Part shown: positions 8,744 through 18,563 of the stretch, in pieces
Position numbering within the stretch: the stretch's first letter is position 1
How the letters are laid out: each line of letters begins with the position of its first letter
Assembly: GCF_040219335.1 (NCBI RefSeq)
Contig: NZ_JAVJSQ010000005.1
Span: forward strand, 62,001 to 126,000
DNA: 64,000 bases
From: Gimesia sp.
GTDB taxonomy: Bacteria > Planctomycetota > Planctomycetia > Planctomycetales > Planctomycetaceae
Reading direction: 5' to 3'
Program-made: the position numbers and the translations under genes
Notes under the pieces: generated by a model
The model's input: the letters and a program-made list of their open reading frames with translations, nothing else
Database searches by the model: none
Told to the model about the DNA's origin: nothing

Positions 8744-9280
8744 TTACTTCGACAGTAAGACGTCGAGGATACCACGACAGAAATCAGGGAGGTCACCGGG
8801 GCGACGACTGCAGACAAAGTGTCGGTCCACGACAACCGATGCGTCTTCCCAGATAGCGCCGGCATTGACGAGGTCGTCTTTGATTCCGGGAGAACCGGTG
8901 ACTTTGACACCCTGATAGATGCCAGCAGAGATCGGCATCCAGCCACCGTGGCAGATGGCTGCGATCAGTTTTTCGCTTTCATGGAATTCCTGCAGGAGTG
9001 AAAGTACCTTTTCATAGCGGCGGAGCTTATCGGGCATCCAGCCGCCGGCACAGATCACCCCCTGGTAATCGCTGGACGAAATGCTCTCAATGGTGGCTTC
9101 CGATTCTGCCGGATAGCCATGCTTACCCAGGTAGGTCTGATTGGCTTCCAGTCCCGCCATGGTTGTCTCTGCGCCCGCTTCTTCGAGACGGAGCTTCGGG
9201 TACCAGAGTTCGAGGTCTTCGTAGTCCGCTCCTACGAACAGTAGAAACTTCTGTCCGGCGAGGGGGAGTGAATCAGTCAT
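8744..9280 (-). CDS. DJ-1/PfpI family protein
   Basis: 178 aa, the typical length of the family. The nucleophile elbow is visible as AAICHGGW with Cys110 followed by His111, preceded by a strand and an acidic residue near position 21 (ADYEDLE), as in PfpI/YhbO-type proteins. Family members have been reported as proteases, glyoxalases or deglycases, so the reaction cannot be fixed by sequence. A good ribosome-binding site (AAAGGA) precedes ATG 9280. The next minus-strand gene, for a membrane protein, starts about 590 bp upstream and ends 52 bp before this gene, so the two may share a transcript. Confidence 0.9.
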   Translation of the reverse strand: MTDSLPLAGQKFLLFVGADYEDLELWYPKLRLEEAGAETTMAGLEANQTYLGKHGYPAESEATIESISSSDYQGVICAGGWMPDKLRRYEKVLSLLQEFHESEKLIAAICHGGWMPISAGIYQGVKVTGSPGIKDDLVNAGAIWEDASVVVDRHFVCSRRPGDLPDFCRGILDVLLSK

Positions 9281-9331
9281 GTAATATCCTTTAAGGTTTT
9301 GAGGTTAATATTAAAAATGAGGTTGGCTATC

Positions 9332-9874
9332 TCATGCGGCCGGCCAGAAGAATCCGAAAATGAGTCCGACGATAACCGCATACAGAATCGATTCGATGAT
9401 ATGTCCAGTGATACGATTGTGGAACCAGATCGCATGCTGCACGATAGCAGAGAGAAACGTCAGTAACGCAGCCAGGGCGAAAAAGCGAAAGACGACTGCG
9501 AATTCTGCACCCGGCGAGAGCACCAGCGTCGCGAGGCAGGCCAGCGCAAAGCTGATTACGAGAAAGTAAAGAAACGTCAGCCCCAGGTTTCGACCCATAT
9601 TGACTTTATCAAACAGGGTGATAATTCCACGGGGCCCCTGTTCCCACTTCTGCTGGTAGGATTCGCTTTTCATCTCTTCGGGAGTTTTGCAGCCAGGGAA
9701 CATGTAGCTGCCCCGGGGCAGGTTCAGACCACGCAACGCATCAAGGAACTCGTCTTCCTGTTCGATCTTAATCCAGTCTGATCGATGCAACTGGAAGACC
9801 ATCCAGGACAGAAAGCTGGCAAAAAACAGTGCAACGGCAGATAACAGGACAGGTATCAGCAGACTTGCTACCAT
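9332..9874 (-). CDS. Conserved hypothetical membrane protein
   Basis: 180 aa with about four predicted membrane segments: one at residues 5-28, and three packed into residues 95-180 (GLTFLYFLVISFALACLATL; FFALAALLTFLSAIV; ILYAVIVGLIFGFF). A cytoplasmic or periplasmic loop of about 65 residues separates the first from the rest and contains GLNLPRGSYMFPGCKTPEEM. I do not recognise a family with a known function. It precedes the DJ-1/PfpI gene on the same strand with 52 bp between, and could be co-transcribed with it. Confidence 0.75.
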   Translation of the reverse strand: MVASLLIPVLLSAVALFFASFLSWMVFQLHRSDWIKIEQEDEFLDALRGLNLPRGSYMFPGCKTPEEMKSESYQQKWEQGPRGIITLFDKVNMGRNLGLTFLYFLVISFALACLATLVLSPGAEFAVVFRFFALAALLTFLSAIVQHAIWFHNRITGHIIESILYAVIVGLIFGFFWPAA

Positions 9875-10011
9875 GTGTTCAACTCCCGAATGTTACAGGA
9901 AAAGAGATGCTGGATCGATTCGGTCTCATGATAAAAATTCAGGACCGGCATTCCTAGTACCTCAACGAAGATTCGTAGCCACATTAATGAAGATCATCAG
10001 AAAGGATCAGC

Positions 10012-10380
10012 ATGTCTCAATTCATTGAACGCCCCGTCGTTGTAGAAGCCGCCGGTAATAAGCCCAAGCAGATTGAAGAGTTTGTAGGGAGAGTGAATAC
10101 GGGAGATGACGCAATCAGCATCGCCCGTATGGTTTCTCCCGGTGGCTGGGTTGAACCGGCTCAGACACCCGATTTTCGGGAAATGACCGTGGTTTTGAAA
10201 GGCGCGCTGCAGGTTGAGACGCGTGAGGGAGTCTTTGTAGTGAAAGCAGGACAGGGGATTGTACTGGAGCCCGGCGAGTGGGTTCGTTACAGTACACCTG
10301 GCGCGGAAGGAGCCGAATATATCGCGGTTTGCACGCCCGCTTTTTCGCCCGATACCGTCCATCGCGACGAGGTGTCCTGA
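10012..10380 (+). CDS. Cupin-domain protein
   Basis: 122 aa forming one small beta-barrel. The cupin fold is suggested by the glycine/proline spacing VSPGGWVEP ... MTVVLKGALQV ... VKAGQGIVLEPGEWVRYSTPG. The usual metal-binding His-x-His and the later His of the two cupin motifs are not present; Glu/Pro and Trp/Arg occupy those regions. It may therefore bind a small molecule without metal rather than act as a metalloenzyme. AAAGGA lies before ATG 10012. The VOC-family gene follows after 30 bp on the same strand, so they form a likely two-gene unit. Confidence 0.78.
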   Translation: MSQFIERPVVVEAAGNKPKQIEEFVGRVNTGDDAISIARMVSPGGWVEPAQTPDFREMTVVLKGALQVETREGVFVVKAGQGIVLEPGEWVRYSTPGAEGAEYIAVCTPAFSPDTVHRDEVS

Positions 10381-10410
10381 AACATTTAGAGCAAAGCAGG
10401 AGTTAAGCTG

Positions 10411-10818
10411 ATGCAGTCAGGCTCGAATACTATTCAGGAACTGGTACCGCTGCTGTTTGTCGAAGATATCACGCATTCCGTCTCCTTTTATCGGGATCAA
10501 CTCGGTTTCGAGATGACGCTGAACTGGGAACCGGAGGGGAAACTGTCCTGGTGCCGGCTGGAACGGGACGGCGTGGCTCTGATGCTGCAACTGGCTTGCC
10601 CGGATGAAGACGGGACCACTGAGGAACGGAGCAAAGGGATCGGTTTCTTCTTTCTGTGTGAAGATGCACATGCCATGTATGAGGAACTGCGTGGCAAGGG
10701 GCTGGAACTGGATCCGCCCAAAGTCGCTTTCTACGGAATGAACCAGCTGTTTCTGAAAGATCCCGATGGTTATGAGCTCTGTTTTCAGAATCCGGTTCCT
10801 GAAAGAATGGCAGAATAA
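10411..10818 (+). CDS. VOC family (glyoxalase/bleomycin-resistance-like) protein
   Basis: 135 aa with the two beta-alpha-beta-beta-beta modules of the vicinal-oxygen-chelate superfamily. Module one is LVPLLFVEDITHSVSFYRDQLGF, and module two ends with MNQLFLKDPDGYELCFQNP, the typical DPDGy-iEf-p closing motif in which the Glu often binds metal. The superfamily includes lyases, dioxygenases and antibiotic-binding proteins, and nothing here selects among them. AGGAG precedes ATG 10411. It is downstream of the cupin gene by 30 bp and converges with the GH13 gene. Confidence 0.87.
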   Translation: MQSGSNTIQELVPLLFVEDITHSVSFYRDQLGFEMTLNWEPEGKLSWCRLERDGVALMLQLACPDEDGTTEERSKGIGFFFLCEDAHAMYEELRGKGLELDPPKVAFYGMNQLFLKDPDGYELCFQNPVPERMAE

Positions 10819-10846
10819 ATCGAACACCGTGTGAAATCAGGAGTAG

Positions 10847-12607
10847 TTACTCACGCTCAAACAGATTCGTCAGCCAGACCACCTGGTAAGGTTTGAGAGT
10901 CAGTTCTGCTCTGAGGTTGGAATAAATTTCGCCGCTGATCAAGTCGATCCAGGAATCGGTGCCGATCAGGTTGATCTCTGAGAGTGGCAGGATCTGTTCG
11001 GTATTTGACACATTGTTCAGCGCGAAAATACTCTGCTGTCGATCCATACTCTGTCGCCAGAAAGCAAAGACGGCATCCCCCAGATGTAAAGTGAACTGGG
11101 TCGCGTTGGGATGGAACGCGGGCTGACGTCTGCGAACCTGAAGTAGATGGCAGAGTCCCTGGAAGACATGGGCGTGTGAGAAATTTTCATCGGCCAGAAC
11201 CGCCTGTAATTGTTCATAGTCCCAGCGGTGCCGGTTGATGGAGCGGTTGTGCCCCGTGCGTTCGACGCCCTCCTGGTCGTTATGGGTCCCCAGAAAGCTG
11301 TGAATGTAAAGGGCAGGAATGCCTTCCAGTGCAATCATGATGGCATGCGCACAGAGGAAGCGGGGGATCTGCCATTCATCTTCTCCGTCGAGTGTGCCTT
11401 TCATGGCGTCAAACAGAGAGATGTTGATCTCGTAAGGTCGCATGCCTCCTCCCGGAAGGGAGCGCATTGAAATGCGACCGCCGAACTGCTCCATCATGGT
11501 GACCATCTGGTTGATCTCTTCATCGTCCATCAGGCCTTCTGCCGGTCGCAGGCCGATTCCATCGTGAGAGGCGATGAAGTTCAGATAAGTCGTACCATGC
11601 AGTGCAGGGGGCATACTCATCATCCAGGTCTTCAGATGCTGACAGCTGCCACAGAGCATGGCGTTGACCAGCAGTGGGGGCAGTGAGAAATTATAGATGG
11701 CATGGGCTTCGTTCGAGTTTCCGAAATAAGCCAGATTTTCGCGATTGGGAATATTGGTTTCGGTGAGAATCATGGCCTGGGGGGAGACAAACTGGATCAG
11801 GGTTCTCAGCAGGCGGACGATTTCATGGGTTTCCGGCAGGCTGAGGCAGGTGGTTCCTGCGACTTTCCAGATGAACGCGATCGCATCGAGGCGAAAGATC
11901 TGCACGCCATGATCCAGATAGAGTTTGACAATCTTCACCACTTCTTTGAGTAGCAGGGGCTCTGCGAAGTTCAGGTCAATCTGATCGTGACTGAAGGTGC
12001 ACCAGACGTATCGAGGTCCTTCCGGCGTATCGATGCGCTGCAGCAGTTCATTAGTGCGGGGGCGAACGACATCAGCCAGGTCGTCGTCCGGACTGGCGCA
12101 GAAGAAAAAGTCCCTGCCAGGAAATTCGCCACGCTTAAACTGTTGAAACCATTCGCTCTGACTCGAACAATGATTGATGACCAGGTCCGACATTAACTCG
12201 AATTTCTCCGCGATGGCATTGATGTCTTCCCAGTCACCGAGGCTGGGATTTACCTGATGATAATCGATCACCGAAAAACCATCGTCCGAGCTATACGGAA
12301 AGAAGGGGAGAATATGAATGCCATTGATTGTATTGCTGAGATATTTGTCCGAGAAATGGAGCAGAGTCTGCAAGGGAGGCTCGTTTTCTGCCAGCAGACT
12401 GTCGCCGTAAGTGATCATGACGACGTTCCGCTGGTCCCAGTGATTCTGATGCGTTTCCGGTGTCTGACATTGCCCGTCCGGGCACATGATGTCGATTAGA
12501 TCCTGGGCAAACGCTGCATGGTCCAACTCGGGATAAATGATCTTGAGATGGTTCTCGACCATGAAACGGTATTCACTGATGGCAGAGTGCGCGACAGGTT
12601 CAGTCAT
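10847..12607 (-). CDS. ggaP: GH13_18 sugar phosphorylase, probable glucosylglycerate phosphorylase
   Basis: About 586 aa. It matches the sucrose-phosphorylase subfamily of GH13: a TIM barrel with a nucleophile Asp in [11 protein letters not shown] (about residue 240), a general acid/base Glu in ILTETNIPN (about 281) and a stabilising Asp in ASHDGIG (about 348). ATG 12607 was chosen because it lies 4 bp after the stop of the upstream synthase gene, with GGGAG upstream; an earlier start would overlap. Subfamily 18 includes sucrose, glucosylglycerol and glucosylglycerate phosphorylases. The neighbours are a GT81-type glucosyl-3-phosphoglycerate synthase and a matching phosphatase, so phosphorolysis of glucosylglycerate to glucose-1-phosphate and glycerate is the favoured activity. 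The symbol rests on context. Confidence 0.82.
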   Translation of the reverse strand: MTEPVAHSAISEYRFMVENHLKIIYPELDHAAFAQDLIDIMCPDGQCQTPETHQNHWDQRNVVMITYGDSLLAENEPPLQTLLHFSDKYLSNTINGIHILPFFPYSSDDGFSVIDYHQVNPSLGDWEDINAIAEKFELMSDLVINHCSSQSEWFQQFKRGEFPGRDFFFCASPDDDLADVVRPRTNELLQRIDTPEGPRYVWCTFSHDQIDLNFAEPLLLKEVVKIVKLYLDHGVQIFRLDAIAFIWKVAGTTCLSLPETHEIVRLLRTLIQFVSPQAMILTETNIPNRENLAYFGNSNEAHAIYNFSLPPLLVNAMLCGSCQHLKTWMMSMPPALHGTTYLNFIASHDGIGLRPAEGLMDDEEINQMVTMMEQFGGRISMRSLPGGGMRPYEINISLFDAMKGTLDGEDEWQIPRFLCAHAIMIALEGIPALYIHSFLGTHNDQEGVERTGHNRSINRHRWDYEQLQAVLADENFSHAHVFQGLCHLLQVRRRQPAFHPNATQFTLHLGDAVFAFWRQSMDRQQSIFALNNVSNTEQILPLSEINLIGTDSWIDLISGEIYSNLRAELTLKPYQVVWLTNLFERE

Positions 12608-12611
12608 CGGT

Positions 12612-13832
12612 TCAGGCAAACTCCCGGTAATCATCGTCGACGGCGGTACACAAACGGGTAAAGATGTCGGGAACCGCGCTCTGAACGCGGTTCCAACTGG
12701 GGATAAACGGCGTTTCCATGGGGTTATCCAGGAAGTGGATCCCCGCTTTTAACACATTTTCTGCAAACAGCTCAACGGCTTTTTCCTCGTTATGAACATC
12801 CAGTGCGAGTCCATTGATGATGGCATCGTTGCGGTAGGTCTCAATAAAGTCCAGCGCGATCCGGTAGTAGGTTGCCTTGATGGAACGGAAGGTTTCCGTG
12901 GAGAAGACCACGCCATTGGTGGCAAGTTTGCGGAAGATCCCTTTCGAAATATCGATGGACATTTTAGAAAGCCCCGCCTGCGCGTCATCGACCGAGAGTT
13001 GCTGATGTTTGTGATCATAGCGGTCAGCGATATCAACCTGGCACAAGCGGTTTGTCGAGTAGTTACGTTTGACTTCCGAGAGGACACCGATTTCCAGCCC
13101 CCAGTCACTGGGAATACGAATGTCGTTGATCACATCGGTACGGAACGAGAACTCCCCGGCCAGCGGGTATCGGTAACTGTCGAGATATTCAAGATAATCC
13201 AGCGAGCCCAGAATTTTCTTCAAAGCGCGGAGCAGGGGAGTCACCAGCAGCCGGGTAACGCGACCATTCATTTTGTTTTCCGCCACGCGGGCATAATAGC
13301 CTTTGCAGAACTGGTAGTTGAAGCTCGGGTTGGCGACGGGATAGATCAGGCGTGCGAGCATGCTGCGATCATAGGTCAGAATATCGCAGTCGTGCAGTGC
13401 GACAGATGACGCATTCCCCTGTGCGAGGACATACCCGAGGCAGAACCAGACGTTGCAGCCTTTTCCGAGTTCGTTGGGTGCCAGTCCCTGGTTCTGCAGC
13501 AGCGTGTTGACTTCCTGAAGGCGGGGGCCGTCATTCCAGAGAATGCGATGTTTCTGAGGCAGGCGGCTGAAGAACTGGATCGCATGTTTGTATTGATTTT
13601 CGTCGGCCCGATCGAGGCCAATCACAATTTCCTGCAGATAATTAACCTGTGCGAGTTCCGTGACTATTTTATCGAGGGCCGGTCCTTCCAGTTCGCTGTA
13701 GAGACAGGGAAGTACCAGGCTCATCGGGCGGACTTCTGAAAACTGGAGCAGTTCCGCCTCCATCTCTTCCAGCGATCGGGAAGAGAGATTATGCAGGGTC
13801 GTAATAATTCCGTTTTGGTAGAAGTCTCCCAT
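12612..13832 (-). CDS. gpgS: Glucosyl-3-phosphoglycerate synthase (GT81-type glycosyltransferase)
   Basis: 406 aa, a usual length for this family. The N-terminal GT-A fold is visible ([20 protein letters not shown]), and the metal-binding D-x-D is Asp148-Cys-Asp150 in [12 protein letters not shown] downstream [30 protein letters not shown] segment (around residues 225-255) is typical of nucleotide-sugar glycosyltransferases that use 3-phosphoglycerate. The reaction would be NDP-glucose plus 3-phosphoglycerate to glucosyl-3-phosphoglycerate. The phosphatase gene lies 45 bp upstream and the phosphorylase gene starts 4 bp downstream, on the same strand, giving one transcript. The related mannosyl-3-phosphoglycerate synthase is less likely because the sequence looks GT81- rather than GT55-like. 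Confidence 0.82.
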   Translation of the reverse strand: MGDFYQNGIITTLHNLSSRSLEEMEAELLQFSEVRPMSLVLPCLYSELEGPALDKIVTELAQVNYLQEIVIGLDRADENQYKHAIQFFSRLPQKHRILWNDGPRLQEVNTLLQNQGLAPNELGKGCNVWFCLGYVLAQGNASSVALHDCDILTYDRSMLARLIYPVANPSFNYQFCKGYYARVAENKMNGRVTRLLVTPLLRALKKILGSLDYLEYLDSYRYPLAGEFSFRTDVINDIRIPSDWGLEIGVLSEVKRNYSTNRLCQVDIADRYDHKHQQLSVDDAQAGLSKMSIDISKGIFRKLATNGVVFSTETFRSIKATYYRIALDFIETYRNDAIINGLALDVHNEEKAVELFAENVLKAGIHFLDNPMETPFIPSWNRVQSAVPDIFTRLCTAVDDDYREFA

Positions 13833-13877
13833 ACCAGATCTCCATGATCAATGTTTGAGCGCAACAACACGGGATGA

Positions 13878-14723
13878 TCAGATTTGTTCGTCATCCAGTA
13901 TTTGGGTCAACGCAGTGGCCCAGCCTTGTGGACCGGTTTCGTCAGTGATTATGACCGCAGACTGCTGTTCAAGATCAGGAGGTTCATGATGGGAAGAGCG
14001 CACAATGACCGCGATGTCTGCTGTTTTCAGCATGGCCACATCATTCTGACTGTCACCCAGCGCCACAAATCGAGGCACACGTTGATCAGCCGATGCAAAC
14101 CAGTTGCGAAACCATTGCAGACATTTTCCTTTGTCACACGCACCAATCACATGCACAAACCGGCCGCCACGCAGCAGCCGTAGACCATGATTGGCAATCA
14201 GTGCTTCAAACTTACGCAATTGATGTGCCGAGTCCTGCCAAATCAGGGGTTCGGAGAATTCACGGGTCATAGCCCGTCGGGCTGCACTTTCCGATAATCC
14301 CGTATATTCAATGACTTCAGCGACTTCCATATCTGCAAATCCGGTAAACAGGAATTTTTCCTCGGTCCGGAATTTTTGAATCAAAGTCAGAATTTCGGTG
14401 CGTGCTGCCCCCAGAATGTGCACCTGGTCTCCTGAATTTTGAGCAGAGTTCTCCGTCAGGAAGTCCGTAGGCAGATAAATCGCTGATCCATTTTCCACAA
14501 CATAGGGATCTGAATTTTCCAGTTCATTACGCAAACTCATCAGCTCCGCTGCCGTTTTGCTGGTATTGAGCATCAGTGGAATTCCCGATGCCTTGAGACG
14601 TTCCATCACAGGGATCGCGGGTGCATAGGAATAGGTGTCGTGATCCAACAGGGTGCCGTCCAGGTCAGTCATGATGACCAGAGGCGGAGTTTGAGTGGGT
14701 TGATGGGGAGTATGAGCGTGCAT
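13878..14723 (-). CDS. HAD-family mannosyl/glucosyl-3-phosphoglycerate phosphatase
   Basis: 281 aa from ATG 14723 (an in-frame TTG at 14741 would add six residues). HAD motif I is MTDLDGTLLDHDTYSY, with nucleophile Asp and its +2 acid Asp near residues 20-22. Motif II is LMLNTSKTAAEL and motif IV is ALGDSQNDVAML. The MPGP subfamily of HAD phosphatases dephosphorylates mannosyl- or glucosyl-3-phosphoglycerate. As first gene of the unit with gpgS and the GH13_18 phosphorylase, it would complete glucosylglycerate synthesis. An imperfect inverted repeat (14775-14805) lies about 50 bp upstream and could be an operator. The C-terminus (DLEQQSAVIITDETGPQGWATAL) matches the family's cap-side ending. 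Confidence 0.85.
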   Translation of the reverse strand: MHAHTPHQPTQTPPLVIMTDLDGTLLDHDTYSYAPAIPVMERLKASGIPLMLNTSKTAAELMSLRNELENSDPYVVENGSAIYLPTDFLTENSAQNSGDQVHILGAARTEILTLIQKFRTEEKFLFTGFADMEVAEVIEYTGLSESAARRAMTREFSEPLIWQDSAHQLRKFEALIANHGLRLLRGGRFVHVIGACDKGKCLQWFRNWFASADQRVPRFVALGDSQNDVAMLKTADIAVIVRSSHHEPPDLEQQSAVIITDETGPQGWATALTQILDDEQI

Positions 14724-14774
14724 AACTAGTGAATGATTCAAAAAGACAGGTGTAAGAGTTCAAGGGGGAGCGCA

Positions 14775-14805
14775 ATGATCACGAAAAATCATCGTTCACG
14801 ATCAT
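14775..14805. promoter_or_regulatory. Inverted repeat ATGATC...GATCAT upstream of glucosylglycerate unit
   Basis: ATGATC (14775-14780) and GATCAT (14800-14805) are perfect arms, with partly complementary ACG/CGT inside. It lies 50-80 bp upstream of the phosphatase start, where an operator or leader hairpin would sit. Osmotic control is plausible for such a unit but not shown. Confidence 0.3.
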
Positions 14806-14979
14806 AGCAGGATTAGTATAGTCAAACAAACTGGCTGAATTTGCAGGGAGTTCGTTCCACAAAAGTCTTCCTCTCTTCTACTGAGTTTTCAGAGTGATTC
14901 GGAGTTGCTACACTGAAATGAGTAATTACTTTAAGAAGTTCACAAATTCGCAAGCTAATCTTTCTAGTGGTGATCGCTC

Positions 14980-17900
14980 ATGCTGAGATCGTTAATAACG
15001 TTCGGACTCGTACTGATTTTCCTTTCGTCTCCCTTCGTTGCAGGGGCCGCTGAACCGGCCAGTCAAGATTTACAGGAGCCCTGGCAGTCGCAGTACACAA
15101 AGGAAAACGCGACCGGCAAGCATGTGCTGGGGTTATGGACCTTTGATGGGAAAAAGCCCGGCGCAGATCTTTCAGGACATAAACTGGACGCCACTTTTGA
15201 TGGGGCTGAGATTGAACCACAGGGACGGTTCGGAGCCGCGATGCGTTCCTTTCCCGGTTTTCCTGTGATTGACAAGCGTCACTGGGCAATGGTGCCGGAC
15301 TCGCCGCATCTCTCGCCACGCGGTGCCTTCACCCTGGAGATGTGGATCAAGCCTGAAAAAGATATCGAGAAAGCTGCGACTGCCTATCTGCTGGATAAGA
15401 AATATGTGAGTGACACCGATTACCAGCTGGTATTTACTTCGGCAGGTCGTACTGGCTCGCGTACTTTAAAGGCAGTTCTGGGGTTCGGCAACAAATCTGA
15501 GACCTGGTTTTCGAACCCAATGCAGCTCGAGCCCGAGACCTGGTATCACGTAGTCTTTCAGTACAATGGCGCGGGACGTGGTCGGTTTCTGATTAACGGG
15601 ATTCCCTGGGGGGAAAAGACCGTCAATGATGTCGGAGCGGTTGCAGCCGGTTCCCGCTATCTGACGATTGGCGATCGAACCGGAAGTAATTACGGTGGCT
15701 TTCCGGGTCTGATCGATCAGGTGCGGATCAGTGAAGGGGAACTGGAATTTCGTCCCGTCCGTTTCGAACGCATTTCAGAGCGGTCCTGTTTTGTCCGCAT
15801 GGAACCCGAACGGACACTCGATTTTGAAGTTACGAATCTGCAGCGAAAGCTCTTGCCGGAAGCGACAGTCACCTGGACTCTCAACGGACTGGTGCAGGGG
15901 ACATCGACTTTAAAAAATCTGGAACCGGGGCAACCCCGCAAGGTTTCCTTCCCCTTAAATACCGCTTTACGGCCTGATAAATATGAACTGAAAGCAGAAT
16001 TGAAGACAGCAAAGACGACGGGTACAACAGCCGAAGCTTCGTTTCCCATTCAGATCGTCTCCCGTCCTCTGCCAGACCGATTCCCGGTCGTAATGTGGGG
16101 AGCCGGGATCAATGAAATTGATCGACTGAAAGAAATTGGTTTCACGCATGCGGCTGGTGTGCGGGCGAATTATTCGAAGATCTGGCAGGCTGGTAAGCCG
16201 ATACTGGCCGATGACAAAGAACAGGTCCAGACCCTGCGTGAAGGATTGGATCGAGGGTTGGCAAACGGGGTTTCCTTTTATGCAGGACTCTCTCCCGGAG
16301 CCTGGTTGCGGAGCCAGGAGAAATTACAACGTGTCAGCCGGGAGGGGACGCACCATGACAGCCGGGAAGATATCTGCCCGTTGTTTCCAGAGATCAAAGA
16401 GTTCTGTTACAACGTGGGCGTTTCGGTTGCCGAAACTTACGGAGATTATCCTGCCTACGATTCAGCGCTGTTGCATACCGAGGTTCGCGGACATTCGCGC
16501 CCCTGTTTTCACGAGCATGACAAGGCAGCATTCCGTAAATATGCCGGGATTGATATTCCCGCCGAAGCGGGACCGCCACGTGGTGTGGATTATAAAAAAC
16601 TGAAAGGCTTCCCGTCGGACCGGGTCATCAAAGACGACAATCCGCTGTATGTCTATTACAAGTGGCACTGGAAGACCGGAGATGGCTGGAACGAGTTGAA
16701 CAGCGATCTGGAGCGGGGACTGAACTCGACCGACGACAAGATCTGGACCTGGTACGATCCCGCGATGCGGGTAGCGAGTGTGTTTGGTTCAGGGGGGACT
16801 GTCGATTATCTCTCGCACTGGACTTATACCTATCCCGATCCGATTCGCATTAACGTGGTGCTGGATGAACTGTTCGCCATGGCCCGTGGTTCCAGCAAGC
16901 ATCAGGATGTGATGAAGATGACACAGATCATCTGGTATCGTTCACAGACCGCCCCACAGCCGAAGAAGACCGACAAAGACACTCCGCCTTTGGCGAGTTG
17001 GGAGCGGGAGCAGCCGGACGCACCCTTTATTACGATCGCCCCGATGCAGTTACGCGAGGCGTTCTGGGCCAAGATTTCGCGTCCGATCAAAGGCATCATG
17101 TATCATGGCTGGCAGTCACTGGTACCCACCGAGTCGACCAGCGGTTATCGTTATACCAATCCTCAGACGCAGCATGAACTCAAACGGTTGATTCATGATG
17201 TGGTACAGCCTCTGGGACCTGCACTGAAGCAGATTCCCGCTCCCCGTAATGACATTGCATACTATGAAAGTTTTGCCGCCCAGGTCTTTGCGCGACGGGG
17301 AACGTATGGCTGGAACGGTTACTGGCTGGGTGATGCCCATCAGATGCTGCAGTGGGCTGGATTACAGACCGATGTGGTCTTCGACGAATCGATTCAACGG
17401 AATGGACTGGATCAATATAAAGTATTGTTCATGATGGATTGTGATGTCGTGACCGAATCCATTCTAAAGGAGATCAAAGCCTTCCAGCAGCGGGGAGGCA
17501 TCGTGGTTGCCGACGAGCATGTCGCTCCAGGAGTAAAGCCGGACCTGGTCATCACTTCCTACAGAAGGACCGGAAATGCGGAGCAGGACAAACAGGAACT
17601 GCAGAAGAAAGCATCGGAACTGCGTCAGTCCCTCGCTGGTAAATACGAGCGGTACCTGGATTCGTCGAATCCGGACGTGATTCCTTACTGTCGTCGAGGT
17701 AAGGCTGCGGACTACCTGTTTGTGGTCAATGATCGACGTGAGTTTGGCGACTATGTGGGCCAGCATGGACGCGTTATGGAAAACGGTTTGCCTGCCGAGT
17801 CAACGCTGACTCTGAATCGCCCCTCCGGTCACATGTATGACCTGGTACGTCACCAGCCGGTGTCTGTGAAGCAGAAAACTGGTAAGCAGACAGCAGCCAT

Positions 17901-18315
17901 TCAACTGGCACCGGGAGCCGGAGGAATTTACCTGGTAACCGATCAGCCTGTTTCTGGTGTGACCGTGAAGGTGCCTGAAAAACTCAAACGGGGTGAAAGT
18001 GGCACCGTATCCCTCAGTGTCGTCGACCCGCAGGGGCAGCAGGTGTCGGCAGTGATCCCGGTCGAGGTTTCGATCGAAGATGCCGAGGGACGCCTGGCCG
18101 AGTTTTCCGGTTACCGGGCTTTGGTCGACGGGAAACAGGATTTCCAGATTCAGATTGCTCCCAATGACAAAGCTGGAATCTGGTGTGTCCGCGTCAAAGA
18201 ACTGGCCTCGGGAAAGAGCACCTCTACCTTTTTCCGGGTGAGCGATGACTATTCAGCTGTGAAACCGCACGGGCGGAATATCAAAGGCTTCAATCCAGAA
18301 CAGCCCGCCGGCTAA
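14980..18315 (+). CDS. Secreted LamG-domain protein of unknown catalytic function
   Basis: 1111 aa with a signal peptide (residues 1-23, ending AGAAE). Residues about 45-250 form a concanavalin/LamG-like beta-sandwich (VLGLWTFDGKKPGADLSGH, FTLEMWIKPEKD, WYHVVFQYNG, FPGLIDQVRIS). A beta-rich domain (250-360) precedes a large central part (360-830) that looks like a TIM-barrel or glycosidase-like region, with VVMWGAGINEIDRLKEIGFTH, then YDSALLHTEVRGHSRPCFH and VDYLSHWTYTYPDPIR. The end carries Ig-like beta segments. I cannot name the family; an extracellular carbohydrate-active enzyme or binding protein is the best guess. A terminator-like hairpin at 18330-18361 follows, so it is probably monocistronic. 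Confidence 0.8.
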   Translation: MLRSLITFGLVLIFLSSPFVAGAAEPASQDLQEPWQSQYTKENATGKHVLGLWTFDGKKPGADLSGHKLDATFDGAEIEPQGRFGAAMRSFPGFPVIDKRHWAMVPDSPHLSPRGAFTLEMWIKPEKDIEKAATAYLLDKKYVSDTDYQLVFTSAGRTGSRTLKAVLGFGNKSETWFSNPMQLEPETWYHVVFQYNGAGRGRFLINGIPWGEKTVNDVGAVAAGSRYLTIGDRTGSNYGGFPGLIDQVRISEGELEFRPVRFERISERSCFVRMEPERTLDFEVTNLQRKLLPEATVTWTLNGLVQGTSTLKNLEPGQPRKVSFPLNTALRPDKYELKAELKTAKTTGTTAEASFPIQIVSRPLPDRFPVVMWGAGINEIDRLKEIGFTHAAGVRANYSKIWQAGKPILADDKEQVQTLREGLDRGLANGVSFYAGLSPGAWLRSQEKLQRVSREGTHHDSREDICPLFPEIKEFCYNVGVSVAETYGDYPAYDSALLHTEVRGHSRPCFHEHDKAAFRKYAGIDIPAEAGPPRGVDYKKLKGFPSDRVIKDDNPLYVYYKWHWKTGDGWNELNSDLERGLNSTDDKIWTWYDPAMRVASVFGSGGTVDYLSHWTYTYPDPIRINVVLDELFAMARGSSKHQDVMKMTQIIWYRSQTAPQPKKTDKDTPPLASWEREQPDAPFITIAPMQLREAFWAKISRPIKGIMYHGWQSLVPTESTSGYRYTNPQTQHELKRLIHDVVQPLGPALKQIPAPRNDIAYYESFAAQVFARRGTYGWNGYWLGDAHQMLQWAGLQTDVVFDESIQRNGLDQYKVLFMMDCDVVTESILKEIKAFQQRGGIVVADEHVAPGVKPDLVITSYRRTGNAEQDKQELQKKASELRQSLAGKYERYLDSSNPDVIPYCRRGKAADYLFVVNDRREFGDYVGQHGRVMENGLPAESTLTLNRPSGHMYDLVRHQPVSVKQKTGKQTAAIQLAPGAGGIYLVTDQPVSGVTVKVPEKLKRGESGTVSLSVVDPQGQQVSAVIPVEVSIEDAEGRLAEFSGYRALVDGKQDFQIQIAPNDKAGIWCVRVKELASGKSTSTFFRVSDDYSAVKPHGRNIKGFNPEQPAG

Positions 18316-18329
18316 GCTCAGCCTGAAAA

Positions 18330-18361
18330 GGCAGGGAGCATTGGTGTCATGCCTCCCTGCC
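18330..18361 (+). terminator. Stem-loop terminator of the LamG gene
   Basis: GGCAGGGAG (18330-18338) pairs perfectly with CTCCCTGCC (18353-18361), with CAT/ATG able to extend the stem inside. It starts 15 bp after the stop codon. The following T content is weak (ACACTCCTTTCTT), so efficiency is uncertain. Confidence 0.7.
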
Positions 18362-18536
18362 ACACTCCTTTCTTATAGAACATTCTGTTCCCTGAAATAC
18401 GGGCGGACAGGTTCTCTGCTGCGCCGATTCACAGGTATTCCCTCGATTCAGAGCCTTTCTGAAAATTAGTTTTCTTGATGTAACTCACATTTCGAATTCA
18501 CGAAACATTAATCTGAAAAATTATTTGTGTGCTTTA

Positions 18537-18563
18537 CCCCTCGCTCGTCGGGGCTTTTTTTTT
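18537..18563 (+). terminator. Short GC stem followed by nine T (orphan terminator)
   Basis: CCCC (18537-18540) and GGGG (18550-18553) flank a 9-nt loop and are followed by C and TTTTTTTTT (18555-18563). The T-run is the strongest in the window, but the stem is short. It is not next to a stop codon, being 222 bp after the LamG gene and 209 bp before the next one. Confidence 0.5.
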
